64,000 nucleotides of DNA from Jackrogersella multiformis. Its lineage: Eukaryota > Ascomycota > Sordariomycetes > Xylariales > Hypoxylaceae. Below, one piece after another: positions 1 through 11,192 of this stretch (within the stretch, counting starts at the first letter, position 1; each line of letters begins with the position of its first letter). A model generated the notes under the pieces. It did no database searches. It worked only from the letters and a program-made list of their open reading frames with translations, and was not told where the DNA came from. The stretch is taken from contig CADCXD010000018.1 of assembly GCA_902806575.1 (NCBI GenBank), positions 1-64,000 on the forward strand, given 5' to 3'. The position numbers were made by a program, and so were the translations under genes.

Positions 1-36
1 CCTAACCCTAACCCTAACTAACCTAACCTAACCTAA
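1..36. repeat. Telomere repeat tract (C-rich strand), left chromosome end
   Basis: The window opens with CCTAACCCTAACCCTAAC and continues with shortened CCTAA units. This is the C-rich strand of the TTAGGG repeat used by filamentous fungi, in the orientation expected for the left end of a chromosome. The tract is only about 36 bases long and its inner units have lost one C each, so it is either the innermost degenerate part of the telomere or an assembly that stopped early. Confidence 0.93.
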
Positions 37-3000
37 AAGAATTATTTATTACCGTAAACCTATTTACGTTCGTTATAAAATAACCGATATTATAAATCGT
101 TTAATTTTTAATATTAATTAACGACTCGTTTTATTTTTTTACGATTATATAAATATTAAAACGTTATTAATTAAACCGTTAAACGGCTCGTTAATAATTT
201 AACGTTTAATTATAAATAAAATTACGGCTTATTTCGTGATACGTATTTATAATTTATATATTAATTTAAAGATAAAATTAATTAATAAAAATTATAATAA
301 CGTTAATAATATTAAAGGAATTAATAATCGATTAAGTTAATTATTTCCCTCGTTAATAATTTTATTAATAATATTATAAAATTTAAATCGGTTAAAAAGT
401 TAATTAATATATAAAAATAATTAATATAAAAAATCGATATTAAAATTAATATTAACCTTTAAATAAAAACTTTTAAATTTAATAAAATAAGTTATAATAT
501 AACTTTTAACGTTTTATTAAATACTCGCTTAAACTTTTAAAGGTTTAATACTTATTAAGAATTATAAAATAACGCTTTTATTATAAAATTCCGTATAATA
601 TAAAAGCCTTATATTAATAAAAAAATTAATCTTATATTTAATAATATATTTACGTGAAATAATAAATTATTTACACATAATTAATATAACTTTTATACTG
701 TTTAACATTTTTAATAATTATAAATAAAAGTAATAATTTATAAAATATTATCGTTATTAAAGTTTAAAATCATAAAAAAAGAAAAAACTTAATCGATTAA
801 AAAAGCTTAATCTTATTAAAATAACGTTAATATATAAATTATAATATTATAAGAAAATAATAACGTAATTAAATTTAATTAATAATAAAAAAAAATAAAA
901 ACTATTAAGTAATAAAAAAAAAAAAATAACGAAAAAAATAATCGTAAAATATTTAAGGTTTAATAATATTTAAGGTTTAATAACGTTTAAAGTTTAATAA
1001 TTAATTAACTTTAAATCTTTATTAATTAATTAAAATTTTAATTAATTTAACGGTAAGGTATAAATCGTTATAATATAACGAAAGCGAGATATTACCATTT
1101 ATTATATATTAATAAATTAAAATAAAGGTCTTAAAATAATTATTATTTTTAAAAATAAAAACAAAACTAATATTTTAAAAAATAATTAATAAGTATAAAA
1201 CATAAGTTATCCTTAACGCACGGGCCATAACTTTAATTATAAACTATATAATTATAGCTTTTTATAATAAAACTTAAATTATTATTAATTAAATAAACTA
1301 TAATAATAATAATCTTTAATTATAACTTTTAAAAAAGGTTAACTTTAAACCTTATTTTTAAAGTTTTATTAATAACCTTTTATTTTACTTTCTTTTTAAA
1401 CTTTTTTAAACTTTTTTATTTTAATTAATAAAACTTTTATCTTAATTTTTTTATTATATATTTAAAGTTTATATTTAATATAACCTTTTAATTTAATTAT
1501 AAAAATCTTTCCGTTTAAATATTATTTATATTTAAATTTAAATATATTTTTAATCTTAACATTTCTTACTTTATATATTAAAGCTTTAAAAGCTTTTAAA
1601 CTTAAATACCTTAATTTTAAATATAATTTAAGTTTTATATTTTTTAAAAAAATTAATAAATTCTTTATAAATCTTTAAATATATTCTTTAAATTTAATTA
1701 TTAATATATATATAACTTTTATAATACTTTATAATAAATTTAATAAAATAATTATTAATATATTATAAAACATTTTAAAATAAATAAAAATTAACTTATA
1801 TTTAAAAGAAATTATATATATATAATAATTATTTAATTTTTAAGCTTTTAATAAAATTTACATTTATACGTAAAAAACAATTTAAATTATAATATTAAAT
1901 CCCTTTTTTAAGGTAAATTTTAAAGATAATATTTATAAAAAATCCCTTCATTATTATTACTTTTTTAAAAATAAAATTATTAATATATAATTTTTTTAAT
2001 TTATTAATTACTTATTAAATTACTTTTTTATTTATCCTTAAAATTAAGAAATAAATTATCTTAACTTAAACCACCCGATTATTAAAAAAAGGCTTATATA
2101 AACCTTTAATTAAAAGCTTTAAATAATTTATTAAGTTAAATAATTTATAAAAGTTTATTATTATATTTTTTAAAAAAAATATCTTTTAATATTTATTATT
2201 ATATAAATCTTTAAAATATATTAATTAATTTTTTACCGTTAAATTATTAAAACTTTACTTATTATTTATTTTTATTAATTTAAGCCTGAAGTTATTTTTA
2301 AAACATTATTTAATATTAAATTTTTATAATTTTTATATAATTAATTTTATTAATAATAACCCATTAAAACGCTTTATATTTTTTAAACTTTCACTTATAA
2401 ATTTTATTTTTCTTTTTTTAATAAAGGTATATATGTTTTTATAAATTATTTACCTTTACTTTAAAAGTTAAAAATTACTTATAATTATCCTTTAAAAATA
2501 ATTTAATAATTTTCCGTAATAATTAAAAAGAAAATATTAAACTATTAATTCCTTAAATATAATATAAATTAAGGTTTTATTTACTTTAAAATATATTTAA
2601 TTATTATAATCTTAAGAAAATTTTTAATTATAAAAAAGTTAATTATTTTAAATATATCGTATACTTTTATTAAATAAAACGTAAAACTTTAATTAATAAA
2701 TTAATTTTTAAGTTTTTAATTACCCGCTTTATTATATATTATAATTTAAAAATACGTAACTTTTATTATTAATATATTTAAATTACTTAACGGAACGTAA
2801 TGTTATTTAATTATAATAAACTTAAAAATCTTTTTATATATTATTTTATATATTTAAATTCTTATAATTATTAAAATTATAACATTAATAAAAGCTTTTA
2901 ATAATTTATCTTTATAAAACTTTTTAATAATATTAATAAAAATATTAAACTTATTATTAATAATATTATAAAATTTAAATTAAAGGATAAATTTAAAAAC

Positions 3001-3890
3001 CTTTAAAAAAATACTTTTAAAATTTTTATTATATTAATTTAAACTTAAGTAATAATAAAAGCTTTTATTTATTAAATTAAAATTACCGTTTTATTAATAA
3101 CATTAAATTAAATAATAATTTTTTTTAAAAAAGCTCGTTACGAAAAAAAGATTTAAAATTAATATATATTTAAACGTTTCGTTTTATACCATTTTATTTT
3201 AATATAAAAATCCATATAAAATAATCTTTTATTTTAATAAAATTAATATTATTTATAATAAAAAACTTTTTAAGGTTAAAATAATTTAATAAAAACATTA
3301 TAAAAATTATATAAATAAATTTTTTAAATATATATATATTATAATATATATATAAAAAAAACTTAAAAATAAAAAGTAAAAAATTTAAAAATTTTATATA
3401 TAAACTTTTTAAAAATATAAACGCTTTACGTAAACCGGGCTTATAATTATTATAATTAAATAAAATATTTAAAACTTATATATTAAAAAATATAATTAAT
3501 TAAAAAAAAATTTTTAACTTATAAAAGTTATTTATAAAAATTTAATTAATTAAAATAATTAAAGCTATATTTTAACACGTAATAATAATTTATATATTTT
3601 TTAAAAATATATATATAATATTAATTAATTTTAATTTCTTTTTAAACGATTAACGTTTAAATTTTTATCGTAATATTTTTATTATTTTTTTTTATTTTTT
3701 ATATTTTATAATTATTAAAATATTTTAATAATTAAAAAATATTAATTAAGCATAAAAAACCGTACATTAATATAATATAAATTATTTTATTAAAATAAAT
3801 TATAAATTTCTTTATCGCATATACCGAAGAGAAAAACCATATCTCGATATAATAACTTTCGATAAACTCGGGCATACACGATTCCTTATT
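37..3890. other. AT-rich, RIP-like subtelomeric block without genes
   Basis: The block consists almost wholly of A and T. In bases 1-600 I count no CA and one TG dinucleotide, while CG and CC/CT contexts persist (cgtt, acgt, ccct). Loss of CpA/TpG is the known signature of repeat-induced point mutation. No reading frame of any length with protein-like content is present on either strand. The block is most simply a mutated repeat or transposon array packed as heterochromatin. The original element is no longer recognisable by eye. It ends abruptly at the 3' end of the reductase gene at 3895. Confidence 0.85.
951..1001. repeat. Three tandem 17-bp units inside the AT-rich block
   Basis: Three head-to-tail copies of a 17-bp unit lie at 951-967, 968-984 and 985-1001, with the core TTTAAGGTTTAATAA in the first two. 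The third copy reads TTTAAAGTTTAATAA, a single G-to-A change of the type RIP makes. They suggest a local minisatellite that existed before mutation. Confidence 0.7.
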
Positions 3891-3894
3891 TCCT

Positions 3895-5001
3895 TTACGC
3901 TGTCGCCTTAATAAACTCCTCGCTATAAGGATAATCTGTGTAGCCCTTCTCAGCACCTGAAGTATAAAACGTGTCGCGATCATACGGCGTCAATGGCAGG
4001 CCTTTCTGGATCCGAAAAGGCAAATCAGGTGACGATATAAAGTATCGCCCGAATACCACCGCGACATCCTTGCCTTTAAACACATTATCCACGACCCTCT
4101 TCCCAGATTCGGGCCGGAATCCACCTGCAACCAGTACGGGTGACGTGTTATCCCAGGCGTCGACTGCGAATGAGATCTGCGCGGTGGATTCTGCGTCTGC
4201 GTCGCTCTCTTCTACGTAAGACTGGACGAGATGCAGATATGCCAGCTTGAGCTTCTTTAGCTCGTTGATCACATACGTGAACTGCGGGACAGGATCTTTC
4301 ATGAGCATTCCTTGGAATGCGGACCATGGAGACAGGCGAATTGCAACCTTCTCCGCGCCGATGGCCTCCACGATGGCGTTAGTAATCTCCAGCACGAAGC
4401 GAGCGCGGTTTTCGATGCTGCCGCCATATTGATCTTTCCGTTGGTTGGAGACATCCTGGATGAATTGGTCAACGAGGTACCCGTTGGCCCCGTGAATCTC
4501 GACTCCGTCGAATCCGGCTTCCACTGCGTTGCGCGCGGCTTGCGCGTAAGTGGCCACGAAAGAATGGATCTCGTCGAGGGTCAACTCTGTCGGAACCGGC
4601 ATACCCTCGCCGTACGGTATGGCGCTTGCAGATTTGATCTCGAGGCCCGTTGCTTTGGCGAAATCCGGATTGGCGACACGGCCCATGGCCCACAGCTGTA
4701 AGTATATATAAGAACCCTTTGCGTGGACGGCGTCAGTGACCGGCTTCCACGCCGCTATTTGCTCCCTAGACCAGATCCCGGGAGCATTGGGGTATCCGCC
4801 CGCCGCTTTTGATATGTAGGTAGCTTCTGAAATCAGCAGGGTGCCGGGTACGGAGCCGCGCTGCTCATAGTAGTCCTTCACGAAGGGAAGAGGTACGTGG
4901 TCTGAGTCTGCACGAAAGCGAGTTAAAGGCGCCATTACGACGCGGTGTTGAAGTGTTGCATTGCCCACTTTTAGCGGCTGGAAGAGACGTGATTGGGCCA
5001 T
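3895..5001 (-). CDS. Old Yellow Enzyme family NADH:flavin oxidoreductase (FMN ene-reductase)
   Basis: Single-exon, 368-residue protein of the OYE/12-oxophytodienoate reductase family. These FMN TIM-barrel enzymes reduce activated C=C bonds with NAD(P)H. Visible family features are APLTRFR (T27, flavin contact), QLWAMGR near residue 104, the substrate-binding pair H170/N173 with Y175 in HGANGY, followed by DQYGGS and the C-terminal phosphate-binding region VVFGRY. The length matches fungal OYEs, so the gene looks complete and functional. A TATATAA sequence lies on the minus strand at 5121-5115, about 115 bases upstream of the ATG. It is the outermost gene of the chromosome arm, and its stop codon sits at the edge of the AT-rich block, yet the coding sequence shows no RIP damage. 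In fungi such enzymes act in stress metabolism or secondary-metabolite tailoring; the substrate here is unknown. Confidence 0.93.
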   Translation of the reverse strand: MAQSRLFQPLKVGNATLQHRVVMAPLTRFRADSDHVPLPFVKDYYEQRGSVPGTLLISEATYISKAAGGYPNAPGIWSREQIAAWKPVTDAVHAKGSYIYLQLWAMGRVANPDFAKATGLEIKSASAIPYGEGMPVPTELTLDEIHSFVATYAQAARNAVEAGFDGVEIHGANGYLVDQFIQDVSNQRKDQYGGSIENRARFVLEITNAIVEAIGAEKVAIRLSPWSAFQGMLMKDPVPQFTYVINELKKLKLAYLHLVQSYVEESDADAESTAQISFAVDAWDNTSPVLVAGGFRPESGKRVVDNVFKGKDVAVVFGRYFISSPDLPFRIQKGLPLTPYDRDTFYTSGAEKGYTDYPYSEEFIKATA

Positions 5002-7997
5002 GTTTTAAAATATTGATTCGGGGATAGGTGATAAACCGGAGCGTGTAGTAAGTATTGCGGTGTTGTTTGGATTTGATGAGATGAGATAGTAATGTCCATA
5101 GGCTGCCATTCACGTTATATATGTATCCTTATCACTCAGTCGGAGTTAAATACGAACCTTCCAGGCCGGTTGTATTTGTCACAGGTTTGTAGGAGAAAAT
5201 GGTGTCATGTCAAACATTTGGTATATTTGTAAGGCTATGGATTTGTAAGCTTAATAAGCCCCTTGACACACGATCAAGCGTAGCGGTAGAGATACCTAAA
5301 CTGCTAGATAGGTTGGTTTATGGTAAACTTGCCTTACTACGTAACGACAGCGGGGCAGGGAACTGGCCTGTGTCTGTACTGAAACGAAGAGGTTGAGGAA
5401 AAACTGTTAAAGGTATCCACCTCACGGCACTAACAACTTGGGACGATACTACCTAAACTACCCACATGAAGACTGCTGCCGGCGCGCTCCACTCTTTTCT
5501 CCGGGCCTAACAACCATCCGTAAACCGAGGGCGGGATAACCTAAACCCCTTTCTCGGAGAGTTAAACAAAGACATCCTGTGAGTGTCATGAGAAATCAGC
5601 TTGCTGCAATAATGAGGACAAAAACCTTGGCCTTAGTCAGTGGCATCATTACGCTGATTATTCCATTTCAAGTTCATGTCATGAGTTCTATGAAGGTAAC
5701 CTAAAAGTAACAATTAATGCTACTTTTATGCGGAGAGGAATTGAGATTAGCAGTTACATTTCCATTTTACGTTCTTCACCTGTCAGGCTTTATGCGTTAA
5801 TGTATACGTATTTATCACGAGGTAGGCGTTGAGAGAAAGCAACCCTCTTTCGTATAATTAGTAACGGTTGATATTTACTTTAATAAGGAGGCATCTCTTC
5901 AAGAGTTGATTCATGAGCAATGCTGAGTAATGGCATTCAGTGACCTAAATTTGCAATGAAATGATTAACAGCCCAGAATCCTGATAATCGGTGAGCACAT
6001 ATGTCGAGGGATAGTGAATAGTATTACAGGCAAGACTAGGAGTTCATTCCACACGATTACTGACCCAGTGTCTTTACTCCCAAGGCTATCATACCATTCA
6101 TGCCTACACAGTCGCCATCTTCGAATCTCTGGTATTATCAATCGACCCTTGATTTATGGTAGATACCTAGGTTTGGGGCCCCTCGCGTAATAACATCGAT
6201 ATTACCCATATCGTTAGGTTGACCTCGTGACAGGTAAACTACTGAAGCGAGTGTCGACTTCCTTGTATAACACCTCTATCGTGCTCGCCAAGGTACGGTT
6301 TTATCACACCTTCGAGGCTGCTCTGTATGCTTCAGTCGTCGATGTTTGCCCCGGTCTTCTTAACCAAATTCAAAATGCTGATAGCAACTTGGTTCCTTCA
6401 ATGTTATAATAGTTGTAGGGCTTGCTAGTATCTAGATTATTGACAGTGGCAACTTGAGTTGCCACATTTAGTATAGGTACCTAGGTTTGTAGGTCTATAA
6501 TTCCGTAGATGACAAAATTGCAATAGACATTAGCCTCGTTTGCTACATCATAGATGTAACGCTGGCCTTTTTGATGTCTCACCTCGAAGGAAACATGTAT
6601 ATTTCATGATATACGCCAATTGTGACCTTAGTGAAGAGCCCGAGCTAACTATACGTAGTCCGACTGGATCTTATTGTTTATCCAGGACCTCAAAATGAGA
6701 CGCGCCTTAGCTTGGTAGCTGAGAATTTTAGGTTAGAGTATCCTATTGCATCTCATTATCTGGCTATTTAGTTTGGCAAAAGTTCACAATCTGGTTGTCC
6801 GAAATGTATAAACCCTAGTTGGGCTCCGTGTACTACCACGTATGTGAGGTAGTGAACCAGCAGCCGTTTATGACGAATTCATGATACATGATTCTGCAGG
6901 GCTATCATGTCTTTTGTCGCTACTATTATATGAAGGGTGTGAGTTATCGTCACATGTCTAGCTCTGCCTGTTGCCGGGGGTACTCTAGATGTCCCACGCA
7001 CCATGGATGTGCGCTGATGTGTAGATTAGTACGGTATTCACGTCCGGAGGACGTGGACGAATTTATCATCAACACCATTGCGGAGGACATTATGAACTGG
7101 GTTAAGCAACCACCCGCGAAAACCGTTGCAGTGTCTCGAGTCTAACTACCGTTAAGGTCTATAACCGTAGAAAAAACGTACTGTATAGTCTCTGTGAGCT
7201 CGTAGTTTGTCAAGAGACGACAATATAATCTAACAGTTAAACTTTGGTCGATCACGTCCGATCATGTCCAGGATATATCTTGTCCGCTTAGTTCAAGATA
7301 ATCACAAAGTCATACCGCGGGGCAGACTGACGAGCCCTAGCGGTACAAGATAATTTCATTTATAAGCTATAGCTACAACCTTTCAACATTAAAGATACTG
7401 GCACGTTGGAGATTAAATAAGCGATAGGAAGCCAGTATATTCATTGACGAGATAAGTGACATGAGTAGCGTCCAATATTACCGATAGTTTAGGACGTTAT
7501 GTAGCTTAGCTTCGAACCGAGCTAAGAGATCTACCTAGGTACCTAGTAAATGATAAATAAATGATATAGCTCCCTCCCTAATTACTTTCTATCAATATGC
7601 AAGACTATCATGGTCCGTTGTCCTAGGTCACATGGAATCCAAGATATACCAGATCTAGGAAATGCAATACCTTTACGATAATGACATAACCCAAACACCG
7701 ACCTGTGCTACCCGTTCTGTATAGTTGAGTCTCGTTCCTCGCCCAAATTGTTGTATTTATTAGTGCGCGTGTCCTAAACTACTGAGGAAAACATGCCCCC
7801 GCCTAAGCCGTCCTCTAATGAGAATCCTAATGTAACTTTTGTTTTTCCAAAATTTCGCGCTTGGGTATCGATCCCGTACTCCCATACCGGTGATGAAAAA
7901 TCATTGACCTTGGTCAGAAAAATTCGGGATCATTCATTGGTACTGAGCAATGTTCTTGGTTGAGCACCATGTTAAAGAACTCCTGAGCCGGGTTCCA
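5002..7997. other. Gene-poor intergenic region, 3 kb
   Basis: Normal base composition, no RIP signature, and no convincing gene. Isolated CCTAGG-type motifs occur near 6162 and 6478. A short GC-richer open stretch on the plus strand (6888-7145) has a protein-like second half but no start context or splice partners, so it may be a gene relic. A 13-base stretch at 7863-7875 resembles a tRNA T-arm on the minus strand but has no cloverleaf around it. Confidence 0.6.
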
Positions 7998-10779
7998 TTA
8001 ACCCCTACGCTCTGACAAGTTGCCCGCTATACCCAATACCATGGGTACCGCTGGACGTTGAATCTCTAAGCTCCTGCTCGGGACCACCCTACTGCCCGGC
8101 GTTCTTGGATGAGGGACGTTGACCCGCCCGCTGCGCTCCGTGAGCCTGCTGGGGGTGGCGATATCTTCGTCCGCGCTATCCGAATCGCCGTCGTTGTAGT
8201 TTGCTAGCCTCGCAAAGTAATCGGCAAGCCCGTCTACGCTGGGCGTTCCGACGACGAGGTCATACTGGGGCGGAGGTGTGGGCATCGGCGGCGGCGGATC
8301 GTCGTCGTCGAACGCCGGAGGGTTGAAGCTCGGATGCCTCAGTAGGTGCATAGGTCGCGGCGAGATCGGCGTGCTCGATTGACTCTGTTGTAGGTGAGCT
8401 GCTGGCGGGGGCGCGATGCCGTGGGAGTCGGCGCTGGCGATGCTGGGCCTGGCGTCGACGGACGGTATCGTACCGGTGCTCGACGCGGGACTAGGGCTGG
8501 TGACCAGTATTTCGGCGTCGGGGCATCCGCAGCTCGCCTGCTGATGGTAAATAGGCTGGTCGGCGCCCGAATACTCTGGCAGGGCTGTGTTTGCCTGCGT
8601 CGCACGGCAGTTCAGGACGGTGAAGGGCGAATCGATGCTGATCTCAAAATGCCTACGCCGCTTGCCTGCCGGGTCTTCGGGATCGAGGCGGGAGATGCGC
8701 ATGACGATCTACGGGACGTGAGTTACGTACACTTGAAGTCGTGTGCTATATTAAAAGAGCGGGGGCGTGAAACTGAAGAAGAAATGGATTTCGACATACC
8801 TTGATCCAATGATAGACGTTGACGTTCTTCCAGCTGCAGTCGGGATGAAGCCGCAGGCTCTTGTCCTTGGCCATCTGCTCGCATGTTGGAATCTGGACGT
8901 TCATTTCGATCTCCGTCGAGCCCCAGTAAGCCTCCAAGCCCAGATCCAAGTCGCCTAGCAAGTTATCTGTGGGGTCGGGCAGTGGCGTAGGCCTGGTGTG
9001 AGCCTTCGATGCCTCTATGCTCCGCCGTCGCTGTGCCGCGATTCGCGCCTCGTACCTCTGGTCGGGGGTTAGTTCGCCGCCGCTTAATACTCTTACGTCT
9101 GACGCCTCGAACTGCTTGTCGAGAGGCTTTCCGGCGGACTTCTCCAGCAGTAATATCTTCCGCCCCGGGTCCTTCCGGGTGACTCGTCGGTCGTTGGTCC
9201 AGTACTCGACTGACTCGGTCACGAACACCTTCAACTTATGAACTTGCACCTTGGCCAGGGGTGTCAATTTAAATGCGATGGGTATTTTTGTGCCCAAGGG
9301 GAAGGATTTCCCTGATATCATTATATCGTAATGGAGCTGGTCTTCCCACTGCCTGCTGATGGAGATAGGCTCCGTCATTTCCAGGGATAGCTGGTCAGGC
9401 ACCCGAACGATGCAGACCTCTTTCGCGCCGTGGAGGTTGGGCTTGAAGGCACCCGTTCTCTCTACTATCGTCTCGAGGTCCCATTTGACCGAGCCGAATT
9501 GGAGCTTGGTGGTCTCGAGCTGGTGGTGGTCGATCGGTAGCTCGAACGAGTACTCGTAGGTGCCGGGATAGAACACCTTGTACGTCTTCGGCTGCGCAAG
9601 GTTCGGGTTCGGCGCGTCTCCTTTTCCGAAACTTCGGGACTGGACCGACTGCAGTGACAGCCGCTTATAATCGCGGGCTGTAAGGTGCCCGCCCGGCCTA
9701 TTCCTCGGCGCCAGTGATATCGTGGATTGGGAAGGGGATGCAGCGTGGCGGCCTGGGGCGAATTCGGGGCTTCCCCTCAACGAATAGGCGCATTGGTTGC
9801 CGAACTCGGTCTCCCACGTCTCGTGCGCGGCGTGGAAGAACGTCAGCACCTGGGTCCTGAGGGATTCTTCTTCGAACTGTTCCACCTTCAGCGGCGGAAT
9901 GCCTTCGGGCCATTCTGTCCTAGCTCTGCCGTGAAGCTTGAGAGTTACCGACTTGATCTTCACGTTCTTGGATATGTTTAGCTGCAATTTGCCTCGCAGC
10001 AGCGCCGTCGAGTTGGCGGCGTCGTTTCGCGGGTGTCCGTCGTGCTCGAACCCTGTAAGAAAGACGTTCGGCTCTGCTAGGATTATTGAGCACGAAACTC
10101 CGCTCCCGCTCGCCACCGGCTTTGGGACCTCCGTCACCGAGGAGCTCATTACGCTCTTGGCCGAGCGGACCGACATGATACTATTCCTGTGCGAGCTGTG
10201 CGAGGCCGTTGCCAGTATTGGAGCTTGTGCTGAGCCCGTCATAGCGGCGCTGCCTAGCATTGAGGACGAGCCGGAAGGAGGAATTGCGAGCATTGAATGT
10301 GGCCGGGGACGTAGGATGCCCGCCGTGTTCGGTCTCGGCCTCGGTACCGAGTCGCCGGGGACGCTAGGGAGGCTTGGGGCGTTTGGGGGCGTAAGATTGT
10401 CTGCGGCTACGTATTGAGAGAGGTGAAACTTCAAAGGTCCCAGCACCTTCTCGATTACCCGCCTCGGAGAGCTCTTGGGCGAAGATCCGTCTTCCTTCTT
10501 GGCTTCAGCTCGGCTGCTCTTCTCCTTCCTAAACTTGGATGGCTTGGGTTTTGCCAAGGCGGTTGGTCTCAAGTCGGGCGGCGTATAGCCGGCGGGATAG
10601 GAGACGATATGGATGGACTGGGGTCGACGGGGGCGAGGCCGGATATGCGGAGTGGGGAGGCTCGGGTTTGGACGATGCCTCCGCTCTGTAGACCTCGGCC
10701 TATAGTAGACGTTCCCGGCTACGGGGTATGCGTGGTGGTGTTCCGAACGATGGCGATCTCGACTGGTTACGTCTGTCAT
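7998..10779 (-). CDS. Alpha-arrestin (ART-type ubiquitin-ligase adaptor)
   Basis: Two exons, 10779-8800 and 8708-7998, with a 91-nt GT-AG intron, give 896 residues. I chose the ATG at 10779 because its context is ACCACCATGA; the open frame upstream has no other ATG. Residues 1-225 are basic, proline- and serine-rich. An arrestin N-like domain starts near residue 229 (NVFLTGFEHDG) and an arrestin C-like domain covers about 440-690, crossing the intron (YHWIK joins IVMRISRL). The tail carries a PPxY motif, PPPQY at 805-809, and an LPEY variant at 703-706. PPxY motifs in yeast ART proteins bind the WW domains of Rsp5/NEDD4 ligase to direct endocytosis of plasma-membrane transporters, so the same role at the membrane and endosome is inferred. 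Length and layout resemble the long yeast Aly/ART proteins, but I do not assign an orthologue. Confidence 0.9.
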
Positions 10780-11178
10780 GGTGGTAATGTTAGGAATAAA
10801 GGAACTAGGAGATATTCGACTACTAAGAGTGCGCAAAGCGAGTGAACGAGCGAGAGCGTTCCCGTCGTCTGCCTGCCGGGTCTTGAAGGTGCGTGCTTCT
10901 TAAGATATGCCCATCCACGAGGCACATGCCAGGCCGGCGAGACTTGCACGGTATAGGATGGCCGACGAGCGAGCAGGCGGGATAACACAGAAGTCATGCG
11001 CAGCACGCCCTATGCTAAACAGGAGTGGGTGCGGTGTGGTTGAAAAGATGGATGGTGATAGGCATCATAGGTAGAAACGTGAGCTAAGTAGGCCACGAGA
11101 GAAGGAGGGGGAAAGAAGAGAAAAAAGGTATAAGGGTATGCCAAAAAGAACAGTACGACGTGATGATGTGTAAGTGAA

Positions 11179-11192
11179 GTGTGTGTGTGTGT
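11179..11192. repeat. (GT)7 dinucleotide run
   Basis: Seven GT units in the intergenic region upstream of the arrestin gene. Confidence 0.8.

Noticed and set aside
1..3890. Search for a telomere-linked helicase or retroelement remnant
   Set aside because: All frames are destroyed by TA-rich mutation; no motif could be recognised by eye.
3732..3983. Open frame crossing from the AT block into the reductase gene
   Set aside because: It has no family resemblance, crosses the RIP boundary and overlaps the real gene in another frame.
7863..7875. tRNA T-arm-like GGGATCGATACCC on the minus strand
   Set aside because: No D-arm, anticodon arm or matching acceptor stem is found around it; at most a fragment or chance.
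10414..10845. Plus-strand frame opposite the arrestin N-terminus
   Set aside because: Antisense shadow of a GC-rich, proline/arginine-rich coding region.
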